64,000 nucleotides of DNA from Romanomermis culicivorax (Eukaryota; Nematoda; Enoplea; Mermithida; Mermithidae), in the NCBI GenBank assembly GCA_963922205.1, contig CAWUHX010000072.1, positions 248,001 to 312,000 of the forward strand. Reading direction: 5' to 3'. The position numbers and the translations under genes are program-made. The notes beneath the pieces were generated by a model. The model made no database searches, was not told the DNA's origin, and saw only the letters and a program-made list of their open reading frames with translations. Position 1 is the stretch's first letter. The number at the start of each line of letters is the position of its first letter. Shown here piece after piece: positions 20,530 through 32,120 of this stretch.

Positions 20530-21017
20530 CAAAATCTATGTTATCCACAATTTGAATTGCCAGAAGAAAGATCGACCAATGAATGTGTCGATATTTCATC
20601 AGCAGAAACAACAGACAAAATTGTCAAGGTTGTGGAAAAATCGATGAAAATTTTAATGAAGGAACCTGTCAGCCAAAGTTTATCAATTAATCCGAGAGCT
20701 GTGGAAGTTGCATTGAGCAGATTGAATGAAGTCTATACAATAATTGCATCTTCCAATCATGAAAGCCCAACATCTCAGCCCCATTATGCTGCTAATAAAG
20801 TAAGGAAATTCACTTGTTACTCAAATCAGTAACTCGATTTTACTAAATTCATTTCTTATAATATTTTGTATCTATACAGAACTGTAGACAGCTGTGAAAA
20901 GGCTTTTTCAGAACTCAGACAAAAAATGGGGCTATCAAAAAACAAAACTGTTGTGCCAACTTTGGCCTACTTCATCAAATATATTTTGTTTGACGGTTCT
21001 TTGCTTGTAGGAGCATA
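20530..21017 (+). pseudogene. Possible spliced 3' part of a transposase
   Basis: An open stretch (PQFELPEERSTNECVDISS through AVEVALSRLNEVYTII) reaches a donor-like site, AATAAA/GTAAGG, near 20799. An acceptor, CTATACAG, at about 20878 is followed by an open segment with SCEKAFSELRQKMGLSKNK and AYFIKYILFDGSLLVGA, then a stop. I do not recognise the family. Its place between MULE remnants suggests it belongs to the same element or one nested in it. Confidence 0.35.
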
Positions 21018-21284
21018 ATTTTGCTAACATTGAGAAAAAGCTTGACATATGCATTAATCCTACACTTTTTCAGAATTTGAAGTCCCAAAAAGAAATTCAC
21101 GATAGATCCAAGTGATATCCTTGTCGAAAAATTAAAATATTTTTATCCTTGTTTCCATACTGTAATTGTTTTTGTGCACTATGCGCGTTGTATTTTCATT
21201 GAAAACGGTCATTTTATTTTATAATTTGCTTATAATTCTATCCAATTCATAAAGCTTGTAAATGGAAGCCTTATTTATATATTA

Positions 21285-21530
21285 TAGTCTGTTTTTTATA
21301 AAATGCTTCTAACATGAAAAATGACACAAATATTATATGACTTAAAACTCCTGTATATAAAGCTTCAACTGTTCAATTTTCTACTTGGAAAATTTTCGAG
21401 AATTAGTTGAGTTTTTTCACAAATTTTCAGTTCCATTTGGCATACGGCTGGGCAGGAAATGCTGAAAACATTGAATGATACTTGCTGCTCCAGATTCATT
21501 ATTTGGAAGCATTTTATAAAAAACAGACTA
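21285..21530. mobile_element. M MITE 2
   Basis: Same family as 19484-19728: TAGTCTGTTTTTTATAAAATGCTTC at the left, GGAAGCATTTTATAAAAAACAGACTA at the right, TA duplicated at both ends. Confidence 0.85.
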
Positions 21531-21607
21531 TAGTTAGCTTTTCAGTCGTGTTCATGACATTTTCATGATTTTAAAAGTAAGTTTGACGATTTGCGCTTTA
21601 AACAACA

Positions 21608-21653
21608 GTTTACTGTGTTGATGGCTTTACGCTGTGATGCTTGTGGTGCAGCG
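21608..21653. repeat. Possible right terminal repeat of the MULE-like element
   Basis: The inverse of 9620-9665 with two mismatches over about 35 bp. The match seems to resume after the foldback, at about 26466-26494 (GTGCACCAGCTGCAGTAAT), as if the foldback had inserted into this repeat. Confidence 0.4.
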
Positions 21654-23862
21654 TTATGATGATTAGTGTATACACAGTATATCCGTCAGATTTTCTATAA
21701 CTGTAGCAAAAAAATCAACTTGCTCATTAATTCTCAAAGAGCTACAAGAAGCTAAAAACGCGTCAAACAGCAGGGACACCAATTTGGGAGGCTTGGGCAC
21801 GACCAGATGACCCGCGGGAGATCAAGGGGTAAGGCGCCGCACAATTTCTCGCAAATTGCGCTGTTTCCTGGAATTTTTTTCAACAATTTAATTAAAATAT
21901 TGACTACTAAAATGAGCGTTAATGGCGACACATTGTGAGGGGCCAGGCTACATGCCCCGCGGGAGGTCAAGGGGTAAGGCGCCACACATATCCTTGCAAA
22001 ATTTTTATTTTTTATATGTTTTTTTCTTATAATTTATTGTTTTTTCGGTTTTGTTTTTTCTTGTTATTTTTTCGTGTTTTTTTTAGTTAATTTTTTTAGT
22101 TATTGTATTTTTTGTTTTTTTTCGGTTTTATGCGTTTTCTTCCAAATTCTTCTATTCTTTTGCTAGCTGTCTGTTTCTACTCATTTTTTTTCTTTTTCTT
22201 TTTTCATTTTTTTGTTGAGCTTTGGTTTTTAGTTTTAAAAATCGCGATTTCTGTATTTGTATTTCTTATATGTTTTTTTCCTTTTTGTTACTTCTTCTTT
22301 TTTACTCATTTTTAGTTTTTTTTCTTTTTTTATCTGTTTTTTCTATAGTTTTTTTATTGAATATTTAGTTATTTTCTGTTTATTCATTTTAATTTATCTT
22401 TATTCAGTTTATGAATTTTTGTCGAGTTGTTGTTTTTTGATTACTTTTTTTTACTTTCTCGTATGTATTAATTTTTTCAGTTTTAAATATTTTCTTTCAA
22501 ATTTTTGTCTTGAGCTTGCTATCTGTTTTTATTCATTTTAAAAAAATTTTTCTTTTGTTTTTTTCAGTTTGTTGATTTATTTTTTCAAGTTTTGATTTTA
22601 ATTGAAAATTGTGTGTCTCTGTTTTTGTTTTTTATTGAATTTGTTTTTTGTCAAGTTTTTTCATTTTTTGATTTATTTTTTTGCTTTTGTCTTTTTTGTC
22701 GGTTCAAATATGGTTTTTGTTGTCAAATTTTTTGTTTTTTTATTGAAAAATTATAGTTCAAGATGTCACACAATTATGTAATTTTTGGGAAAACACACGG
22801 CAAGCTGGCCATTGAACATTTTTCCACAATTTTTGAATGTAAAATTCGACGTTGACCCAAAGTTAAATCCAAAAATTGAAATTTATTCAACCACTAGAAA
22901 AAAAATTGAAATTAAAAAAAATTTAAAATAAAAAAAAATAAAAAAAAAACTTTCAACAAAAATTTTTTTTTAATTTAAGAAAATAAAAACAGAAAACAAA
23001 CACAAATGAAAAGCAAGTTGTCACATTAAACAAGTGGGGGGGAGCCATGTCACATTAAGTAGACCTTGTGATCAGTCACATTGATAGGAACTACGTTAAG
23101 TTCACTACGTTAAGCATTGGGGCGAGTTTCACTCTCCACGCTAAACATATGAACCTCATCTAGAGAGAATTTCCAAATTAGTCATTTCATGTTGGGAAAC
23201 GTCGCTAGTTTTTACTGACAAGAGGTGCACGTTGTGCTCCAATTACAGCGTGAAGCTCGGAGAGCTTATCTTTAGTGGAAATTCTAACTAGCGGGTTACA
23301 TACCGTAGTCTTTGAGCGCAATGGAAAAATAACAAATCGTAACCGAAATGAAAGTATAAAAACGAAACAGAAACGAAACGCAAAAAGTACACACAGAAAA
23401 TGCATGTAAAAATATAAAAACGAAAGGCAAAATTAACGTAAGTGAATTGTAAAAGAGAAAGTGGCGAAAAACATAATGGAAAAACATGATGTGAATCATG
23501 TGACGTTGGGCGAAATTCGTCGGCAGGTGACAAAGTGCAGCACAAAAACCATAAAATTAATAACAATGCACAATTTTTCCCAACGAAGTTTCAGAAAGCT
23601 AAAAAACGTAGAAATAAAGTACAAAAAAGCAAAAAAAACAGATTTAAAATTTACGAAAAAAACATTTTTTGATGTATAATAAACCACAAAAACAAATAAA
23701 ATCCAAAAAACCCAAAATTCCATCATGAACTCTAATTTTGCAATCAAAAAAACAAAAAATCAACAAAAAAGAGAACAAAAAAACAAAACACAAAAAACAA
23801 AAAATTTAATCATAAACTATAATTTTCAATATTTGGCGAAAGGTTGTTTGCGATTGGTGTAT

Positions 23863-24052
23863 AACATTATGATTCTCCATTCCTTGGCCTTACAATCGCA
23901 TAAAAATTATATAACGCTTTTATTTTGCCCGTAGGCACACAATGAACGAATAATAATACAGTGGTTATAGTAATGCGACGTTTCGGTAGTCTGCCTACTA
24001 CCTTCCTCAGGCGACAATAAACTCCTTTTTACAAAATTCGCTACTTGAGGGA
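23863..24052 (-). repeat. Penelope-like pLTR, inverted copy
   Basis: About 190 bp, the reverse complement of 25266-25456, running from AACATTATGATTCTCC to CGCTACTTGAGGGA. It holds a hammerhead-like core on the minus strand (CTGAGGA, a GGTAG/CTACC stem, then GAAAC). Confidence 0.8.
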
Positions 24053-24061
24053 CCCAAACCC

Positions 24062-25162
24062 AAACCCCATTGTGTGCGCAGCACCATATTCCAGTTCAAA
24101 GACAAATTCTACCAACAAACAGATGGCATGGCAATGGGTTCACCACTATCCCCTGCACTTTGTAACCTGTTCATGGACAAACTTGAAACATCAGCATTGA
24201 AAACAGCACCAGACAAGCCAAGAATCTGGCTGTGATATGTGGATGACACATTCATCCTGTGGGACCATGGTGAGGAAAAACTAAGATCCTTCCTAGAACA
24301 TATGAACCAACAGAATCCAGCCATACAGTTCACCATGGAAACAGAAATCAATGGGCAGTTACCATTCCTAGATGTTCTTGTCAAATGGCAAGGACAGACA
24401 ATGGCAACAAGTGTCTACCATAAACCAACGCACACAGACCAATATCTGAACTTCCAGTCAAACCATCCTGTAAACACCAAAGCAGGAATTGTAAAGGGAA
24501 TGATATTGCGGTCAGGTACACTATGCTCAACTGAAGAAACCAGGAAAGTCGAAGAAAATAACATCAGGCAAGCCTTCAAGAAAAATGGTTATCCCACAGC
24601 AATCATTAACAAAGCAAATATAAGAAGAAATGCAAATGACCAACAAAAAGTTGAATACAAAGGCACGGTTGTAATACATTACAGTGGCCAACTAACACAG
24701 AAACTGAAGCGAATATGCCACAAGTACAAGGTTCGACTAGTTGCCACAAGTAAAGACACAATCAGGAAAAGAGTCAGCAAAGTAGCACCAACTAGAAATA
24801 AAGAAGATACACAGGGTATAGTATACCAAGTACCTATGGCTCCATGTGGGAAAGTATACATAGGAGAAACAGGCAGAACACTTAAGACCCGTATTGCAGA
24901 ACACAGAAATGCCCTTAAGAACCTGAGCCTTGAGAAAAGTGGTGTGGCGGAACATTGCCTATCATGTGGATGTACACCCAATTTTGACAATACCACCATA
25001 CTTGCCCAAGAGCCTAATGCCTACAAAAGGAAGATCAGAGAAACCATTGAGATGGAAAAAGTGGGGTCAAAAAATGTAGGTAGTAAGAGCATTGAAATAG
25101 GCCACATATGGAACCAAGCATTCCTTAGAAGGGCAACAGACAGGTACCCAAGTCTGAACTAG
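24062..25162 (+). pseudogene. Penelope-like element: RT C-terminal part plus GIY-YIG endonuclease
   Basis: The reading frame opens just inside the left pLTR with RT text (TDGMAMGSPLSPALCNLFM), then IWL, a TGA stop at 24233-24235 and YVDD. After it the frame runs 307 codons to 25162. It covers the remainder of the RT (FLDVLV, VYHKPTHTDQYL), a basic linker and a GIY-YIG nuclease (GIVYQVP..GKVYIGETGRT.KTRIAEH, residues about 193-221 of the open part). RT followed by a C-terminal GIY-YIG domain is the hallmark of Penelope-like retroelements. The first RT motifs are missing, so it is 5'-truncated as well as interrupted. The TGA sits where an Arg or similar residue precedes YVDD. Confidence 0.9.
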
Positions 25163-25207
25163 TACCCCCAAGTCAGGATATATAGCACTTATAAACAAGT
25201 TACTACT

Positions 25208-25270
25208 GGCCCCCATGGCCCAGTGGTAGCGCTCTAGACTCTCAATCAAACGACCAGGGTTCAATTCCCT
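25208..25270 (+). other. tRNA-derived sequence
   Basis: TGGCCCAGTGGTAGC resembles a polymerase III A box and GGTTCAATTCC a B box. A T-arm (AGGG/CCCT) and an anticodon loop CTCTCAA can be drawn. The anticodon stem is mispaired and the 3' acceptor strand is absent, so this is a relic rather than a working tRNA. It abuts the right pLTR of the Penelope-like element. Confidence 0.55.
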
Positions 25271-25456
25271 CAAGTAGCGAATTTTGTAAAAAGGAGTTTA
25301 TTGTCACCTGAGGAAGGTAGTAGGTAGACTACCGAAACGTCGCATTACTATAACCACTGTACTATTATTCGTTCATTGTGTGCCTACGGGCAAAATAAAA
25401 AGCGTTATATAATTTTTATGCGATTGTAAGGCCAAGGAATGGAGAATCATAATGTT
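25266..25456 (+). repeat. Penelope-like pLTR with hammerhead-like core
   Basis: The inverse of 23863-24052. It contains CCTGAGGAAGGTAG, an 8-base loop, CTACC and then GAAACGTC. This fits the conserved hammerhead core CUGANGA, stem II, GAA. A matching upstream cleavage triplet with stem III partner is not evident. Confidence 0.75.
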
Positions 25457-26656
25457 AATAATATAATTTTCAAGCCAAAACACTAAAACTTGACAAAAGA
25501 ACAATAAAAAACACAGAAAAGAATAAATAAGAAAAAATTTAAAAAAGCGAAAAGCAGGTAACACACCAAAAATGTCAGCGTAGACTAAAATTTTTTATTG
25601 AAAAAATAAAAACAGAAGAAACAAAAAATGATCATAAACTATAATTTTCACACAAAACATGATAGAAGTCAACAAAAAATAACAAACTAGAAAAACGGAA
25701 GAAAAGCAAACAAAAAGAACGAAAAATAAAATCTGCAATTTTTTCTAGAAAAAAACATAGGAAATAAAAACCAGAAAGCAAGTAAAACAAAAAACAGAAA
25801 GCAAGTGAAGCACAAAAAACAAAAATGCCAGCATAGACTTTCATTTTATATTGAAAAAACCAAAACAGTTGAAAAAATAAAACATAAATGAAGAAAAAAA
25901 GAAAAAAATAAAAAGAAAAAGAAAAAATGAGTAAAAACAGACAGCTAGCAAAAGTATAGAAGAATTTGGAAGGAAACACATAAAACCGAAAAAAACAAAA
26001 AATACGATAACTAAAAAATTAACTAAAAAACCACGAAAAATAAGAAGAAAAAACGAATATAAAAAACCGAAAAAACAAGAAATTATAAGAAAAAAACATA
26101 TAGAAATAAAAATTTTGCAGGAATATGTGCAGCCCCTTACCCCTCGAACTCCCACGGGGCATGGGGCCTGGCCCCTCACAATGTGTCGCCATTAACGCTG
26201 ATTTTAGTAGTCAATATTTTAGTCAAATTGCTTAAAAGATTCCAAGAAACAAAGCAATTTGCAAGAAATTGTGCAGCGCCTTACCCCTTGACCTCCTGCG
26301 GGTCGTGTGGTCGTGCTCAAGCCTCCCAAGGTGATGTCCCTGCCGTTTGACGCGTTTTTAGCTTTTCGTAGCTATTTTGAAAATTGATGAGCAAGTTGAT
26401 CTTTTTGCTACAGTAATCGATAATCTGACAAATATACTTTATATACACTCATTATCATAACGCTATAGGGTAGTGTGCACCAGCTGCAGTAATGCCCAAA
26501 ACAAACACTGCTATAATCTCTTTTTTCTGCAGATGCAGTATATTGACCGATGCATCTCAACAAAAATATGTAAGGCGAATCACGTCTGAAGCAAACTGTA
26601 TACTGAATAACGCGTGTTCTGGTTCCTATGTCCGGGATCAAATGACGACAGCAGTA

Positions 26657-27044
26657 TAATAATAATAATAAGTATAATTATAAGTTGATTACGTCTAAAT
26701 ATCAGGCAAAATAGATTAAGTAAATTCAGTGAACATTATGAAATAAATAAAGATAAACTACAGTAAATAAGGAACGTAAACGTAATAGAGTACACAGGTT
26801 ACAAATGTAACATCTAATTCACACCCCCCTGAATTTCATATTTGTAGAGACTTAAGTTTATCCTGAAATGAGTGCAAACTAGAGGCATTAAAAACTTCAC
26901 TTGGTAAGGAATTCCAAATACTAATATGCCTATTAGAAAAATCAAATTTAAAAGTTGAACTGCAAGCAAAATTTTGAATTAGTGTATAATTGTGTTTCTG
27001 GCGAGTGACATTGACATTTAAAGAAAAATAATTATCAAAATCTA
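26657..27044 (-). pseudogene. LINE 3' end (RT tail, 3' UTR and TTA microsatellite)
   Basis: Minus strand. DFDNYFSLNVNVTRQKHNY through WNSLPSEV and FQDKLKSLQI to a stop at 26836 is the C-terminal end typical of CR1/jockey-like non-LTR retrotransposons. It is followed by about 165 bp of UTR and a TTA repeat (about 26656-26671). The upstream part lies at 32121-32580, separated by the element 27045-32120. Confidence 0.85.
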
Positions 27045-27340
27045 TAGTCTGTTTTTTTTCAAATGCTATTTTTCCGAGGAAAGCTGAAATGATGAACACA
27101 TGCCTAATTTCGTGTCAGGACTGAGTGGTATTTTACTGTAATGTGGAAAATTGATAAAACCACTTTATTTTTTCCGCAAATCGTACGTGCCTTTTTTGGG
27201 AAAAAATTTTGTGCTCTTTCCCCGAGGGAGAAAATTTTGGGGTCGGACATGGAAAAGATGTATTTTGGTGTATTTTAGAAGGTCATAATCTCACAATTTT
27301 AATGACCTTAATTATCATTATTATGTAGGTTACCCATACC

Positions 27341-28315
27341 CACCGTTTTTTTTCCTTGAAGGTTTTTTCCACATGAGAACCGCACCCAAAATTTTTTCCT
27401 CATTTTCCAAAATTTTTCCAAATTTTTAAAAACGTTTATATTGTGGCTACGAATGCTTGTTTATGTATTTAAGGAGCATAGCCAAGCATTTTGTTGTATT
27501 TGGAGTCAGAAATCTGCAAAAATGAGGGAAAAAAATTGAGGAAATTCTGGTTATATGTTATTAGCCAAAATGAGCTCATGAAGAATATATTAGAGTTCTA
27601 CAGGAGCGGCTAAAGCATGTTAACGTTAGAGTTCTCGTGAATTTATCCGTCGTTGACATTTCTGTGGTTCCGATTAGAATCATCCACTTTTATTTAGTCC
27701 TTGGCCCGGCACGGAGCGCCGGAAAATTTTTTGGATTTCACTTTCTAAAACGCTAAAAAATAAAGCTTCACAACGTTGAGAAATGAATTAAAATCAAATT
27801 GAGGAAGTATAATTTGTTTTCGGGTTTTTATATTCTAAAACGCTGGAAAATAAATCTCTCCAGCAGATATTCGTGAACAGAAGTTCTAAAATCGCAGTAT
27901 AGAATGATGTCCTCAATTTTCATCTTCAGTAAACGCAAAAGTTCAGGTTGCAAACTTTTAAAAAATTCCAAGCGTCAATAGACAAAATTGACAGAATTGA
28001 TGAAAAATCTCTAATTTCGGCGACATAATCAACTGTTAATGATTAGAAAATGAAACGAGCTAACTTGATTTATTCAAACTGTTGAGCATTAATTAGTAAG
28101 TTGAAGTAGATGTGCTAACGGCCGCGCCTGATAGAAAATAGTTATTATTATACACATGAACCACGCTCCGCCCCGGAAAATTTTGAGATTTTGACCCTTC
28201 CAAGTCCACCAAAACGCATCTTTTCGGTTTTGAATTCCCCAAAAGTTTTTCCACAATGAGAACCATACCCAAAATTTTTTTCCTCAAAAGACCCCATTTG
28301 AGGAAAAAAACGGTG
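27341..28315 (-). mobile_element. Y element, inverse copy, TSD CCCATACC
   Basis: 975 bp between CACCGTTTTTTTTCC and GGAAAAAAACGGTG, with exact 8-bp duplications CCCATACC at 27333-27340 and 28316-28323. The sequence is the inverse of 4621-7333 without its insertions. The right TSD overlaps the first bases of the Z element that follows, so Y inserted at the very tip of Z. Confidence 0.9.
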
Positions 28316-28317
28316 CC

Positions 28318-28514
28318 CATACCTGTAAGAGCTCCGTCCAGCTGGGGGGGGTGGGGGGATTAAACCCGAAATTTTGGGCTATGAGGGGGTCAAAAAAGTC
28401 GAAATTTTTCCCAAAAAAGGTGCTTTTCTTGCCAATTTTTTAAATTTTTCCAAGTCTGTGTGTGGATTGGGTACATGGTTGGCCGAGTGGAGGGTCCCCT
28501 CAATTACAGGTATG
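28318..28514 (-). mobile_element. Z MITE
   Basis: CATACCTGTAAGAGC...TTACAGGTATG. Its left tip was duplicated when Y inserted. The remaining flanks (AGGTTACC at 27327-27334, GTATTACC at 28515-28522) agree in 5 of 8 bases, so its own TSD has decayed. Confidence 0.8.
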
Positions 28515-30959
28515 GTATTACCTAGCTCAGGCGTGGCTTTTAGCATGTCTACCTCCATTTATCTTTTAATCTATAATAGTTTTCATCATCTTAAATGTAT
28601 TATCTCATTGTTTTAATTTTGTATTCAATATTTCATCATGAGATTTAATGAAGATTCACATTTTTTCCTTGACACAGTTTTTGAGAAAGATCAATGCCTC
28701 AAGTCTAAGATTTTTGATGCGATTATTTCATTTCTAATGTAAAATAAATTCAAAAGCTTCATGGAAGTCTTTTGGAAATTTATACTCTTCTTACTCATGT
28801 GTTTTTGACCAAGTTCATGAGCTTTACAAATAAATTACTGGTTTTAAACTTTTTCGAATAGAATTCTAGAAATTACGACTTTTGAACACAAAATTCGAAT
28901 CCAATTCTTGAAATAAATGTTCGGAAAACTGATTTTCCAGCGTTGCCGAATGTCAATATCCAATAAATTTTCAGGCGCTTTGCACTGGAAAGATTAACAT
29001 CTCTTTTGGGCTCTCACTTCACTTTTCATCATAGAGGACGGAATAATTCAAGTTTAAAGTATTTTCTCATTTTTCACAAAAAAAAACACTTTTCGGTGTT
29101 TCACATGATGCTAGACATCATTTTAAAATCGAAATAAGTGGCGCTCATGAACTCCAGTGCTCAAAAAGTCGAAAAAACACAAATTATTCAAATTGGTAAA
29201 ATAAATAAAAATAAGCACAATAACTAATTTTTATTCTCCAATGATCTCCTACACCAAAATCTTGGTCAATCAATGATCCAAATTGCAAAAAAGCTCCATC
29301 ACATGTGCTGTATAACGAGTGATTTTTTTCATTAGAGATATAAATTTAGTTTTTTCAAAATGGAATTCTCTTTCTTTTGCATGTCATTTTTCCAAAATTT
29401 TCCAGGTTTTCTCAGAGAAATAAATAATCAGTGTCAAAAATGCCCATAAGTGAAAGCAAAAGAATGTTGAAAAATTCTTCAGCTTTTAGCCTTTTTGGCG
29501 AATAGTCATATTTTTGAGCATTTTTAATATTCAAAGTTTATTTTTGAGCCTTTTTGATGAAAATTATCAAAAGAAAATTCATTTTTGAGCATTTTGATGA
29601 CGAATTTTTCTAAATCGTTGATTCATGACCATTTTCAGTGTAAAATTGTTGAAAAATGCTCATTTTCAAGAATTTTTGTGAAAATTATAAGAAAATATTT
29701 AGTTTTGTGCATTTTTTATGAAAAAAGTTAAAGAAGACTATCTCCCAGATTTTTTGTAGAATGTCTTGATCATGTGATGTTCCATTTTATCTTTTTTTAT
29801 TATTTTTGCCATTTTTTCGAATTATCAGATTATCTCTGATATTTAAACTTTGCAGAAAAACCAAGAAGAGAAATTAATTATCATAATTCACGTCTCACAA
29901 CGGCCATTTCGATTTTCACCAGAATTTTTTGTCGTTTTCTTGCTGGATCAATAACAAGAATATCAATTTATCGACGCTGCAAAAAATCGACAATTTCAGT
30001 TTGCTGAAAACTTGTACAATATCGACTTGCAGTGCTTCAGCGAGGTTCCACAACGAAAAATTCAAGTGAGTTTTATTTGGCTCCCATTTTACAGTCATAC
30101 ATGACCAAGTGAGCTAATTTTTTTCATTTTTCACGTAACAAAGTTGAACATTCAAAAAATTTCAATTTCAATTTCTTATTTTCAAAAATTTAGTATTTTA
30201 ATCTGGAAAGTTAAAAATTTATAATTTTTATGCAGTGTAAAATTGATCTGTATTGAACAGTTGAAGGTACCATTTGTATAGGGTAAATTAGAATTTTTGA
30301 ACATGAAAAATTGATTTTTAGTGCTTGAAGTGTAAAAATAAAATTTGCATAGAGGATTGTTCACATATTTTATAGAAATATTTTTTACAAAATTAAACGA
30401 GTAAGGAAACTTTGATTTGACATTCATTTGTGTATTAGCTTGATGTCCTTTTTTAAAAGTTAAAAATCAATTTAAGATTTTTATTTCAGACGTCCTGTTG
30501 AAATTTCACCTCAAATGTCTTGAGTCAAAGGTCGCATTTGTCGTTAGTCGAATTAGAAGCAAGAGCCTGTAAATCGGTAGAAGAATTACTAAATTCGAAC
30601 TTAGAAGTGAAAAATTTGGAAATTCGTAGTAAATGGAGAAAGTTCGATGAAAATAGAAGATTTAACAAAAATCCAAGAAAATTCGACGAAGATTGAAAGA
30701 AATTCGATTGTTACTTTTATGTTTATCAGCTAAAAACAATAGTATATTGTAAAGTAATAAAATAAGTTTGTTAGGCATTTCACTCCATCTTCAGTAAAAT
30801 CTACAGAACATGCTCTTGACTGTTTAAACACAATCAACAAAAACGGTTTAGAGGCCAGTGAAATCATACTTGTTGAGCATTAGTTTGGTGTTATTTGCCC
30901 TGTAGAACAGTTTTGGTGAGCTAAGTACTTGTACTCCTTGCGCGTGCATGCAGCAAATT
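28515..30959. other. AT-rich interior of M element 3, no gene
   Basis: Contains GATTTTCCAGCGTTGCCGAATGTC and a GGCGCTTTGCACTGG remnant (28935-28988) of the recurrent module, and repeated TTTTTGAGCATTTTT phrases around 29510-29720. Open frames on either strand are Lys/Phe/Asn-rich and resemble nothing I know. Confidence 0.5.
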
Positions 30960-31411
30960 CATACCTGTAAAAGATCCGACTAGTTGTGGAGGTAAACCCA
31001 AAATTTTGGTGTGGAGGTCCCCAAAAGGCGAAAATTTTCCCCAAAAAACTGTTTTTCAAATTTTTTCGAGTTGAGAGGTCCCGACCATACACGCTCATAG
31101 AGGGTGTCGGAGGGAGGTAAAGCCTCCTACCTGATACCCTGGCCCAGAAAAAATCGTCAAACTCCCCTTCCCGAATCTTTTCAAAGTCAATTTTTTCGAT
31201 GATTTTTATGCATATTTTTTGTAAAAAAACATGCTTGCAGAGCTTTTTTTCTTTTTTTGCTCACTAAGCCCGTCCCCTTATCTGGATTAAAAGTCCGAGG
31301 ACCCTACCCCCCTGGAAAATTCTTGCTGTGCATGTCTGTTCCCAACTTTTGGGTATTGGGTTCGACCAAGTTGTGAGTCCCTCCCCCCCCCCCCCCCCAA
31401 TTACAGATATG
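30960..31411 (-). mobile_element. Z element split by W
   Basis: Starts CATACCTGTAAAAGATCCGAC and ends AATTACAGATATG, with a W element at 31086-31338 inside. A 17-base C run lies near its right end. Confidence 0.7.
31086..31338. mobile_element. W MITE inside Z
   Basis: CATACACGCTCATAG...GCTGTGCATGTCTG, 253 bp. The flanks GTCCCGAC (31078-31085) and TTCCCAAC (31339-31346) agree in 6 of 8 bases, an aged TSD. Confidence 0.75.
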
Positions 31412-32120
31412 TTGACAATATACATATACAATCACTGATCTACTTGGAGTTATCACAAAAACGATTGGGGCACCAATAAGCAGAATATAATTGCATTTTC
31501 GAAGTGATTTCAGCATGCATAATTTTTTGGACAACATATAAGTCAAAGTATTTTCGGGAAAAAAACATTTCTGGAGCTGCGTTGCGAACGAGCATCCTGT
31601 GGTATCCAAGTCTCGATTATAAGTAACCGCATATTTTTTATCAGTTTTCGGAATAACTTCTTGATATAAAGCCAGAAACTTTAGACTCGTAGGCAACTGA
31701 TCAAAGCTTTTATTAGTACGCTATTAGTATGGCCGATACGCGGCGCTGAGAATTGCATCTGATTCAGAAGTTTTTATGAAATGGATTTTTGTAGGATAAG
31801 CTATGATGCTGGGTGTAGCGAGCTATATCTTTGTTTTGAATGCGTAAAATATTAAAATGGGGACTGAATAAGAATGGCGTCTGATGCATGTGATGACAGG
31901 AGTCTTTTTTGGATGAGAGCAACACCAAAGGCCGGCTTCCATGAAATTCACGATGATTCTCATTCGTCAGAAAAACAACATTTTTTCACGCTTTTTTAAT
32001 TTACCGCGTTTCCTCTCGTTGTACAGTAGAACTAACATCATGCGCAAAAATACCAAGACACGGTTGTACTCTTTTTCATCTCTCCGCGGAAAAATAGCAT
32101 TTTAAAAAAAAAACAGACTA

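Larger units (their letters stand above)
21654..26460. mobile_element. Long foldback element (about 4.8 kb) holding a Penelope-like element
   Basis: The left arm from TTATGATGATTAGTG to about 22220 and onward into T-rich DNA is the inverse of the right arm from about 25880 to 26460. Landmarks present in both are GCTAAAAACGCGTCAAAC, GGTCAAGGGGTAAGGCGC and AATGGCGACACATTGTGAGGGGCC. The loop (about 22790-23460) has no recognised product. The 22103-22541 and 25632-26179 open frames are Phe-rich artefacts of T-rich DNA. A Penelope-like element (23863-25456) interrupts the right arm. Confidence 0.75.
27045..32120. mobile_element. M element 3, 5.1 kb, inserted in the LINE with TA duplication
   Basis: The ends TAGTCTGTTTTTTTTCAAATGC and AAAATAGCATTTT...CAGACTA are inverted repeats of about 35 bp. 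TA flanks both ends (27043-27044, 32121-32122). Dropping the element and one TA joins the LINE frame exactly (GKSHL/DFDNYF). Its present size comes mainly from nested Y, Z and W insertions. No transposase is recognised. Confidence 0.88.

Noticed and set aside
22103-22541. Phe/Ser-rich open frames resembling membrane proteins
   Set aside because: They come from T-rich foldback arms. Composition alone explains the hydrophobicity; the same occurs at 25632-26179 on the other strand.
19829-25162. UGA reassigned to an amino acid in this organism
   Set aside because: Internal TGAs are confined to mobile-element relics and one polyprotein site; the host JNK exons contain none, and the LINE relic also carries a TAG.
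25208-25270. Functional tRNA gene
   Set aside because: The anticodon stem is mispaired and the 3' acceptor strand is missing.
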